This document shows positions 51,724-60,600 of a stretch of 64,000 bases of DNA, in pieces. Both the position numbers and the translations under genes were made by a program. The first letter of the stretch is position 1. Each line of letters starts with the position of its first letter. The stretch covers positions 1-64,000 of the forward strand of contig CAYJPN010000013.1 of the NCBI GenBank assembly GCA_964372115.1, written 5' to 3'. The stretch is from CG2-30-36-16 sp964372115 (GTDB lineage Bacteria > Bacteroidota > Ignavibacteria > Ignavibacteriales > Ignavibacteriaceae). The notes under the pieces were generated by a model. The model ran no database searches. It saw only the letters and a list, made by a program, of their open reading frames with translations, and had not been told where the DNA came from.

Positions 51724-53679
51724 ATGATGAAGAAGTTAAAAAATATAAAATACCAGCCGGTGCTGATTGCGTTAATTTCATTTTTAGTTTTTGTATTTGT
51801 TATTATGCAGTACACCGAGATTAACAACGATAAAAAAGAGAAAGATGAAAAAGGAAAACTTCTTGAATTGTTAATATTAAAAAAATCCCTTTTAGAAAAA
51901 GCGCTCTACTCAAGAATTTATTATACTAAGGGAATCGCAGCCTTTGTGTCAATCAATCCGAATATAACCAATCAAACTTTCACCCGATTAGCTGAAGAAT
52001 TAATAAACAAAGATTCCGTAATTAATTCAATGTCACTTTCCAAAAATTGTATTCTCGGTGCAATTTACCCTTACGCTGGTCACGAAGCCGCAATAGGTTT
52101 AAATTTGCTGGAGCATCCCTTTAGAAGAAAAATTGTTGAAAGTACTATAAGAACAAGAAATACATTTATAGCTGGCCCGGTTGAATTAGTTGAGGGAGGA
52201 GTCGCTTTTATAAGCTACACGCCAATATTTACAAGAACAGAAAATGATACCTCAAAATTTTGGGGTGTAACGGATATTGTAATTCTAAAAGACAGGTTGT
52301 TTAACGAGATAAATCTTCAACCGGAAGGGAGTAAATACAAATTTGCTTTGCGCGGGTTTGACGGCACCGGAAAAAATGGTAAATGTTTTTGGGGCGATGA
52401 TAAAATTTTCAGCCAGGACCCGGTGATTGTTGACGTGCTTCTGCCCACGGGAAGCTGGGCTTTGGCGGGTGAACCGATTAATGGATGGGAACCATTTGTA
52501 AGTAAAATCGAAGTTATTACCGTATTGTTATATATTAGCGCTCTAATAATCAGTATTTTAATCTGGCTTCTTTCCAAAGCCATTATTAAAATAAGAGCGC
52601 ATGAAAAGGAATTAAAAGCACTTTTCGGTTCCATGCAGGATCTTATAATTGAATTTGATAGAGCAGGCAGATATGTTAAAATTGCTCCGACAAATGAAAA
52701 ACTGTTAGTAAACTCACCCTCTTTTTTAATTGGCAAAACTTTATCCGAAGTATTTGACCGTGAGGAGACAGAGTTTTTTATGAATGCAATTACTAAATGT
52801 TTTTCTTCAAAAAAAATGATCCCGATAGACTACCCTTTATTAATAGATAAAACAGAATATTGGTTTCATGCAAGAATTTCGTACGTATCTGAAAACTCTG
52901 TTCTATATGTTGCGCACGATAATACAGCTCAGATGAGAGCAGAAACAGAACTGCGAAAGTCAGAGGAAAAATTAAAAGAGTCAAACTCCACAAAAGATAA
53001 ACTGTTTTCCGTTATTGCTCACGATCTTCGCGGACCTTTTCATCCGCTTATAAATTATTCTGAAATATTAAAAGAAGATGTGGATGAATTAGATAAAAGC
53101 GAAATTAAAAAATTTGTATCCGATATAAATTATGTTGCAAAAGAAGTTTTTTCACTGCTTGAAAATTTGCTCGAGTGGTCAGGCATGCAAACAGGAAGGA
53201 TTAAATTTAATCCCGAAAATTTAAGTCTATTTAAGAAAGCAAACGAAGTAATAAGGAATGTGAAACAGAATGCCGATTTGAAAAATATTGAAATCGAAAA
53301 TGATGTTGATAAATCGGTTTTTGTTTTTGCTGATACTCAAATGCTTGGATCAATAATCCAGAATCTACTCTCTAACTCGGTTAAATTTACAAACAATGGA
53401 GGAAAGATAATCCTTAGTGCCGTAACAACTGAAAATTATGTCAAAGTTTCTATAGCCGACAGCGGTGTTGGCATCAGTTCAGAAAAAATTGATTCACTAT
53501 TCGATGCTGATAAAACAGATTCCACCAAAGGAACGAATAATGAAAAAGGGACAGGACTCGGGCTTCATATTTGCAGGGAATTTGTCGAAATGCATGCCGG
53601 TAAAATATCGGTAGAAAGCGAACCGGGAAAAGGAAGCATATTTTATTTTACGCTGCCTAATCAAAAGGAAAATTTATGA
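51724..53679 (+). CDS. CHASE-domain sensor histidine kinase
   Basis: 651 residues from ATG 51724; a TTG at 51706 in the same frame is an alternative. A membrane helix (about 10-30), a periplasmic CHASE domain (about 65-210; YYTKGIAAFVSINPNIT and GLNLLEHPFRR are typical), a second helix (about 262-285), a PAS domain (about 295-405), HisKA with His433 in AHDLRGPFHPL, and the ATPase (about 535-645; KGTGLGLHICREFVEMH). CHASE domains bind small extracellular ligands such as cytokinin-like or peptide signals. No response regulator is adjacent. Confidence 0.9.
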   Translation: MMKKLKNIKYQPVLIALISFLVFVFVIMQYTEINNDKKEKDEKGKLLELLILKKSLLEKALYSRIYYTKGIAAFVSINPNITNQTFTRLAEELINKDSVINSMSLSKNCILGAIYPYAGHEAAIGLNLLEHPFRRKIVESTIRTRNTFIAGPVELVEGGVAFISYTPIFTRTENDTSKFWGVTDIVILKDRLFNEINLQPEGSKYKFALRGFDGTGKNGKCFWGDDKIFSQDPVIVDVLLPTGSWALAGEPINGWEPFVSKIEVITVLLYISALIISILIWLLSKAIIKIRAHEKELKALFGSMQDLIIEFDRAGRYVKIAPTNEKLLVNSPSFLIGKTLSEVFDREETEFFMNAITKCFSSKKMIPIDYPLLIDKTEYWFHARISYVSENSVLYVAHDNTAQMRAETELRKSEEKLKESNSTKDKLFSVIAHDLRGPFHPLINYSEILKEDVDELDKSEIKKFVSDINYVAKEVFSLLENLLEWSGMQTGRIKFNPENLSLFKKANEVIRNVKQNADLKNIEIENDVDKSVFVFADTQMLGSIIQNLLSNSVKFTNNGGKIILSAVTTENYVKVSIADSGVGISSEKIDSLFDADKTDSTKGTNNEKGTGLGLHICREFVEMHAGKISVESEPGKGSIFYFTLPNQKENL

Positions 53680-53718
53680 CTCTTTCCTGTTCTTTCAGAG
53701 AGTGAAAGACAGCTAATT

Positions 53719-55314
53719 TTAATCGGCAAATATTTTAAAAAATTCAACTTCGGCTTCCACAGTGCCTATAAGGATAATCGAATCACCTTTTTTTATGATG
53801 GTTGTTGGTACCGGGTTTATAACAATATCATTATTCGTATCGAGTGCAACAATACTGCAACCGCTTTTTTCTCTTACTAACGATTCTTTGATTGTTTTAC
53901 CATGAAGCCGTTGAGGTGCTTCCACATGCAATATATCAACCCCTTCAGCAACCATTAGAACATTTCCCTTCTTTAACAAATTAAAAATGCTGTTTGCACC
54001 CATAGAAGAATACGACATTACAAAATCACACCCGGCTTCGTACAGAAGTTCCACAGTTCTATCACGGGAAGCCCGGCTTATAATTTGAATATCGGGTTTT
54101 AGTTTTCGTATTAGTGTCGTAATAAAAATATTTAGACTGTCATCCGCTGTGGTAATTGCAGCGGCAGGCGCACTCATTAAGCCTGCATCCAATAAAATTT
54201 TGTCTTCCGTAGCATCACCAATTTTATATTTTGATGATATTGCCAAAGTCATATCTTTTTCAATTATTTTATAATCAAGTTCTCGTTCTTCTAAAGTTTT
54301 AGCTAAAACTCCGCCGACCTTTCCACCGCCGATTATCAGTATAGGTCCCTCGGCAACGTTATAAATACAAAATATTTCGTTGTACATATCAATTTGTTCC
54401 TGCGACCCGGCAAGTACCAGAACCGAACGATTTGAAATTTTTGTATCGGCTGTGGCGAGTGAAAATTCTCCTTCATTCCAAATGCCAACAACAGCAACCC
54501 CGGCAAGTTCGCGCAGTTTTGTTTCTTTTAGCATTTTGTTTATTAGCGGGGTTCCTTTTACAGTTGCCTCGGCAATTTTTAACTTATCGAAAAACCCAAT
54601 GTCGTGTGCAAGTGCATCGCCGGCAGTAATTCTTCGCCCAAGCGCCCTTCCCATCATATCGCTTAGCTTTATAACATTTGTAGCTCCAGCCGAAAGAAGA
54701 ACTGACTCTGCACTATCGGAATCGGCTGTTGAAATAATCTGAACTTTTGATGAGGCGCTTCTAACAGCATAAGTGGCAGCGGTATTTACAAAGTGATTTC
54801 CGGAGTGCACTACACCCAGGGCATTTTCAATTTGGGTTTTACGGTAAGTCTCTCGGTCATCTAAATTACCTTTTACAATTTTTAAACCGAGATCGGTTAA
54901 TTCGGCAGCTTTATTTATATCCGGCACAAGTAAAAAATATGGAACATTAAATTGCGCTAATTTTTTGATGAGCGCCTGCGAGACATTATCGTAGTGTGTT
55001 AATATAACATGATCCCTAATTGCTTTGGAAAGGTCCCTATGTACTCTTTCCGTTGATTGAAATAATTGAACAAATGTAAACGGAACAAGAACCAAAATAA
55101 AAACCAAACCCGATAAGGAAACAAAAATATTAAAAAGTCTTCCAATATCGCCCTCGAATGTAATATCTCCGAGCCCCAGGGTTGACATGTTGGTTACTGT
55201 CCAGTAAATAGATGTAATCCAACTATAGTCTCTATTTTCGAGACTCATTAAATACCGGAATAAAATAGAATTAATTAAAAATAAACCGAATAGAATTAAA
55301 ATTAAACGCGACAT
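53719..55314 (-). CDS. two-transmembrane K+-channel-like protein with tandem RCK (TrkA-N) domains
   Basis: 531 residues from ATG 55314. Two membrane helices (about 3-22 and 62-85) flank a pore loop with TLGLGD (45-50) where potassium channels usually have TVGYGD. The rest is two RCK units, each a Rossmann-like TrkA_N plus TrkA_C (about 88-310 and 315-531). The second has a good nucleotide motif (IGGGKVGG), whereas the first has lost the glycines (HYDNVSQAL). The layout matches ligand-gated prokaryotic channels with two RCKs in one chain. The unusual filter makes ion selectivity uncertain. Confidence 0.85.
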   Translation of the reverse strand: MSRLILILFGLFLINSILFRYLMSLENRDYSWITSIYWTVTNMSTLGLGDITFEGDIGRLFNIFVSLSGLVFILVLVPFTFVQLFQSTERVHRDLSKAIRDHVILTHYDNVSQALIKKLAQFNVPYFLLVPDINKAAELTDLGLKIVKGNLDDRETYRKTQIENALGVVHSGNHFVNTAATYAVRSASSKVQIISTADSDSAESVLLSAGATNVIKLSDMMGRALGRRITAGDALAHDIGFFDKLKIAEATVKGTPLINKMLKETKLRELAGVAVVGIWNEGEFSLATADTKISNRSVLVLAGSQEQIDMYNEIFCIYNVAEGPILIIGGGKVGGVLAKTLEERELDYKIIEKDMTLAISSKYKIGDATEDKILLDAGLMSAPAAAITTADDSLNIFITTLIRKLKPDIQIISRASRDRTVELLYEAGCDFVMSYSSMGANSIFNLLKKGNVLMVAEGVDILHVEAPQRLHGKTIKESLVREKSGCSIVALDTNNDIVINPVPTTIIKKGDSIILIGTVEAEVEFFKIFAD

Positions 55315-55456
55315 CAAAATCGCGTTTCTGCGGCTTGTTCTTTTGCCGAGATAAAATTTTCACCGGTTAAATATCTGCATTCTATAACAACTTATTTTCT
55401 TTAACTAATTTTCACTCTGTCGAATTTATAAATATTTTCTTAAATAATGCAGCAAC

Positions 55457-57487
55457 CTATTTTAATAATTGCATTTTTTTTACAGCCGTAAAACTGCCAG
55501 CCGATATTTTATAAAAATAAATTCCGCTTGCTAAACTACGATTGCTGTTTATTGCCGAGAACTCAACTTCGTAAGTGCCGGGGGCTTTTTCTTCGTTTAC
55601 GAGCGTGGCAACTTCATTGCCGAGGATGTCGTAAATTTTTAACAAAACCCTCACCCATCCTTCGGACACCCTCTCCCAAAGGGCGAGGGAAGGTATTGAA
55701 TACTGTATTTTTGTTACAGGGTTAAACGGGTTAGGGTAATTTTGTTCAAGTGCAAACTGTACCGGGCGGGTTACAGTTACCTCAACAGTGTTTGAATAAT
55801 TGAATTTTCCGTTAAAATCTACTTGTTTAATTCTATAGATGTATTTTCCTTCATTCAGATTTTTGTCGGTAAAACTATATTTATTCTTTTCAGTAGAGGT
55901 TCCGTTGCCGGGAACAAATCCTATAGTTATAAAATCATTATACTTTCTTTCTATTTCAAACCCATAGTTATTTGTTTCTGTGGCAGTTTCCCATATTAAA
56001 TTTACATTATTGTTTTCAGACAAGGCGCTAAATGATGTTAACTCAACAGGAACCTGGGTATCAACCACAAATTGGTGTGCACCCGCAGGAGACGTAAGAG
56101 GTTTGTTTATTGTTCTGCCGGTGTTCGATGAGGCTGATATGTAATAAAATATTTTCGTATTAAGCGGCTGCGTTGGTATTGCCGCCGAAAATGAATCGGG
56201 GGCAAACTGATTCATCGATATAGAATTAAATCCTTGTGTTGTATCAACGGACCAGAGAACAAATGCCCCGCTGATACTACTGCTTGCCTTTATGTAAGCT
56301 TTTACATTATACCCGTTTGAAAAATTTGTGGTACTTAAAATTTTAGGATGCGAGATAAAAATTGGTTCGCTCACTCCTATTTCTTTTGTAATACAATGAA
56401 TGGTGCCGAGTGCGGGGATTATTTGATTTGAATTTATTCCCACCACTCTATAACCGGGCATTGATTCTCTGTAAATCCGTAAAGCGATTGTATCATATTG
56501 CAGCGCATAAGTTGGCACTATTACAGTTTTATTTACTATTAACGAATTTGTATAAGTTCTATAATCTCCGCCGGTGTTAGGGTAATGCCCTTGAGCATCG
56601 GGGGGCATTGGTATGCGCACAACTTTAAAAGGTCTGCCGTAACATGTTTGAAAGTTACTCAAGATATAAGCTAAGTTTGCTTCAATCTGCGGGCCATCGG
56701 CAATACCAGCCGGATACTGACCAACAAGCAAAGTTTCCTCATCAAGCAATTTCATATGCATATCAATATGATGAATACCATCGTAGGGTAAAGTATTCAT
56801 TTTTATATACCTTTTTATGCCCATAAATCGGCGCATCATTGTATCAATTTCAGCTTCGGTCTTTCCGGGGTTTTCATTCAAAATAAGTTTTGAAGAAAAA
56901 CCGGTCCCGTTTCCATCAGTCATAAAATTGCCGCCTGTTGCTACAAAATTGTATGGCGCGGTTGTCATCTGGTATAAAGGTATGTTTTGATGAGAAGCAA
57001 AAATGCCCGGTATTAAATCATCTAACGGACGCGGGCGGTTATAAGTCCAATCAATAATGTACATACTATCGGCGTTATTCGAATACACACACCATGGTCC
57101 GTAATCCCTAATCCATATTGAGTTGTATTGTGCACTAATAAATCTTAAATTAACGAGCGGAACACTACCGTTAGTAAGATAATTTTTTACCGTGCTGGAG
57201 TCAGAGCACACAATGTAGACCAAACCCTCATCCTGCGCATAATCTACAATTTGTCTTAAAATGCTTGTGTATGATGTCCAGGTAATCATTATACCTTTGA
57301 ATTCCTCCCATTCAGCCATTGTTCTAACCGGCTTGTTCGGAGGAGAAATAAAACCAGATTCAAATCTGGGAGCTGTGTAAGTTTGAAGACTTGATTTTTC
57401 ATGTTCCGTTAGATAGTGCGGAAGGTCTTGTGATATTACTTTTGTTACGAAAAAAAGGGGAAGTAAAAAAAGAAGAAGATTTTTCAT
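55457..57487 (-). CDS. T9SS-sorted peptidylarginine/agmatine deiminase-family protein
   Basis: 676 residues. Signal peptide (1-19); guanidino-modifying enzyme domain (about 45-385) with the expected catalytic residues: Asp128 (IWIRDYG), His240 and Asp242 (GIHHIDMH), Asn304 (NTGGD) and Cys365 (LGTIHCITKE). An Arg-Pro-Arg at 151-153 matches the position of the substrate-carboxylate arginines of Porphyromonas peptidylarginine deiminase (PPAD). A C-terminal beta domain and a T9SS sorting signal (LEQNYPNPFNPVTKI ... KKMQLLK) follow, again like PPAD. The likely reaction is conversion of arginine side chains to citrulline plus ammonia outside the cell. A repeat-derived insert of about 15 residues (SLALWERVSEGWVR) interrupts the sorting domain. 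Confidence 0.82.
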   Translation of the reverse strand: MKNLLLFLLPLFFVTKVISQDLPHYLTEHEKSSLQTYTAPRFESGFISPPNKPVRTMAEWEEFKGIMITWTSYTSILRQIVDYAQDEGLVYIVCSDSSTVKNYLTNGSVPLVNLRFISAQYNSIWIRDYGPWCVYSNNADSMYIIDWTYNRPRPLDDLIPGIFASHQNIPLYQMTTAPYNFVATGGNFMTDGNGTGFSSKLILNENPGKTEAEIDTMMRRFMGIKRYIKMNTLPYDGIHHIDMHMKLLDEETLLVGQYPAGIADGPQIEANLAYILSNFQTCYGRPFKVVRIPMPPDAQGHYPNTGGDYRTYTNSLIVNKTVIVPTYALQYDTIALRIYRESMPGYRVVGINSNQIIPALGTIHCITKEIGVSEPIFISHPKILSTTNFSNGYNVKAYIKASSSISGAFVLWSVDTTQGFNSISMNQFAPDSFSAAIPTQPLNTKIFYYISASSNTGRTINKPLTSPAGAHQFVVDTQVPVELTSFSALSENNNVNLIWETATETNNYGFEIERKYNDFITIGFVPGNGTSTEKNKYSFTDKNLNEGKYIYRIKQVDFNGKFNYSNTVEVTVTRPVQFALEQNYPNPFNPVTKIQYSIPSLALWERVSEGWVRVLLKIYDILGNEVATLVNEEKAPGTYEVEFSAINSNRSLASGIYFYKISAGSFTAVKKMQLLK
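55648..55693. repeat. palindromic repeat element inserted in frame in a coding sequence
   Basis: Carries the hairpin CCCTCTCCC (55669-55677) AAA GGGCGAGGG (55681-55689), preceded by CCCTCACCC. This CCCTC/GAGGG style is typical of small dispersed repeats found between genes in many Bacteroidota and Ignavibacteria. Here it is translated as SLALWERVSEGWVR within the T9SS sorting domain, at a point where the other two sorting domains in the window go straight on. Confidence 0.65.
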
Positions 57488-57675
57488 AATTTTATAAAGT
57501 TTATAGAATGCATTGATGCTTTTTGAGTAATTCTAAATATAATCTGCAAAATAGTTATAAATCCTTTTGCACAAAATAGTTATTTTTTATAATAGTATCA
57601 GGTTCTCAATTTTTTAACTATTTTTTCGATAATAGGATAGTTGGATATGTTTGCCCCATTTTAATAATCGTTAAT

Positions 57676-60600
57676 ATGAATTTGAAAATAATATTTATAT
57701 TTTTTTTCTTTGTTAATCCTCTGTTGGGACGTTTTCAAGGTTCTGAAAACGCCGCCGGAAAAATTGACACACCAAAGCCGATTGTTGAAAATCTTATCAA
57801 GTCACTTCTTAAAGAAACCAATGACACATCAAAAATAAAGCTCCTAAATCAAATTTCATGGAATTATAACCCTTCTCAACCTGATGAGGCTATCGTATTC
57901 GGAGATTCAGCTCTTTCATTTGCAAAAAGTATAGGATGGAAAAAAGGAGAGGCGGAGGCATTGTTGAACATTGGGGATGCTTATCGTTACAAAGGCGACA
58001 TTAAAAACTCTCTTATTTTTTATAAAAGTGCTTTGGAAGTTTTTAATGTACTAAATGATAAAGCCGGTTTAGCCAATTCATTTGCCTCTATTGCAAACGA
58101 TTATTTTGCAATCTCGGACTTTCCAAAATCTCTTGAGAACGCTAACCGCGCGCTAAAATTATTTATTGAAATAGACGATATAAAAGGGATGGCGAAAATT
58201 TATGGTTATATGGCTATTATTTATTCAACTCTAAAACAATATAAAAACGCGCTCGAATATTTTAATAATTCGTTAAAAATTTGTGAAAAACTTGATGACA
58301 GCAGCAGCATTTCCATACAGTTAGGAAATATCGGTTTAGCTTATTCGGATTCGAAAGAATACAAAAAGGCTCTTCCTTTTTTTGAACGCGCCCTCAAAAT
58401 TGCAGATAAAATAGGTGATCTTTTTAACTATTCGCTCATAATTGGAAACGAAGGATTGGCTTATACCGAATTGGGTAATTACTCAGAAGCAAGACGCTGT
58501 TTTTATATTTCCTTAAAATATGCTATGCAAATTAATGACGAATACGGCATTGCATACCAAACCGGAAACATCGGTAAGTTAAAACTAAAGATGGCTGAAG
58601 ATAATAAACAAAACAAGGATACAGCAAAAAATAAAAAAACATTAAACGAAGCAATTGGTCTCTTAAAAAAATCTATTGAAAAATTTAAAAAATTAGGGGT
58701 AAAAGATGAACAAAAAAATGTTATGTTTGTTTTATCGGATGCTTATAAGTTAGCCAAGCAATATAAACAAGCATTTGAAACTTATTCCGAAGCCCACAAA
58801 CTTCAAGACTCAATTTTCTCCGACAGAAATAAAAAACTTATTGCCGAATTAGAAATACAACAACAATTAGAGCTTAAAGCAAAAGAAATTGAGTTGTTAA
58901 ACAACGAAAAACAATATCAGACCATTTATAACAAAGCATCTGTTGCTCTGGCTATAGTTCTACTTCTCATTTCCGGCTATATATTGTATTCATATATAAA
59001 AAAGAGAAAAGATAACCTTCTCCTCATTGAAAATATCAGGATTAGAAAAGCCGCAGAAGAAGCATTAAAAAATAATGAAATTGAACTTGAAAAATACCAG
59101 GCTCATCTGGAGTGGCTTGTTAATGAAAGAACAAAAAACTTAGAATCAGAAATTTTAGAAAGATCGAAAGTAGAAAAGGCGCTTAAAGAGAGTGAAGAAA
59201 AATACAGAACTATTTTGGAGTTTGCAGTTGATGCATTTTTCCAGGGTGATTTAGAGGGCAATTTAGTAAAGGTAAACACAAAAGCTATTGAACTCACCGG
59301 TTATCCAAGAGATGAACTTTTAGGTTTAAATATATCTCAATTATTTCCTACCAGTATATTAAATGAAAAACCCCTCAGGTACGATTTGCTTCAACAGGGA
59401 GAAACAGTTATAACCGAAAGGGAGATCCTCACAAAAAACGGCAAAAGACTTTTCATAGAAATGAATTCAAAAAAAATGCCGGATGGAACATTTCAATCGT
59501 TTTTTAGAGATATAACAGAACGCAAAACTGCCGAGGAAATATTAAAAAGAACAGAGGAGCAGCAATCATTAATTCTCCAATCCTTACCGATGGTATTTTA
59601 TACAACAGATGCGACAGTTGAATTAAATACAAATTGGATAAGTGAACAGGTTGAGATGATAACAGGATTTTTGCCAAAAGATTTTACTGAAAACAGCGAG
59701 TTCTGGAATAAAAGAATTCACCCCGACGATAGGGAAGATACACTGCATGAATACAACAAAGTTTTTTCGGACGGATCAACTGTCTCGGAATACAGATGGA
59801 AATGTGCGGATGGTAATTACAGGTGGTTCTCGGATAGAACAGTATTAGTAAATGACGAACATGGGTCGCCTCATGTAGTTGTAGGAATGTGGCTCGATAT
59901 ATCGGAAAGGAAACAATCAGAAGAAACAATATTGGCGAGCGAAGAACGCTTTAGACTTATTTCAAATTTAACATCCGATTATCTTTTCTCTACCATAATA
60001 ACTGAAGATGGAACCGCAGAACCTAATTGGGTGATGGGCGCTTTTGAAAACATTACTGGCTACAGATTTGACGAATATAAAAAAATCGGTGGTTGGAGAA
60101 AGGTTGTCCATCCGGATGACATAGAAAAAGATAACCTCGACTTTAAGAAGCTTTTTACAAATGAAAGGGTGGTAAGCGAAATACGGACCACCCATAAAAA
60201 CGGAAATATTATTTGGCTGCGAACATATGCACAGCCAATCTGGGATAAAAAAGCTAACAAACTTGTAGGTGTTTACGGCGCTGCGCAGGACATTACCAAA
60301 CGGAAGCGCGCAGAGGAGTTACTAATAGAATCGGAAACTAAATTCCGCAAAATTGCTGAAGGTACAAAAGCTATACTCTTTAATACAAGTACACGCGGAC
60401 AGTTCACCTATGCAAATCAGGCAGCATCCGAAATTTTAGGTATTGAGAATAAAAAACTAATAGGTAAATTTTATCTTCAGTTTGTTTATCCGGTGGATAG
60501 AGCAATGGTTCACTCCTATTTTCAAAATCAAATAAAAAATAATGAGAAAGACCGCAGTTTAGATTTTAGATATATAAACACATCCGGCAATGTGGGCTGG

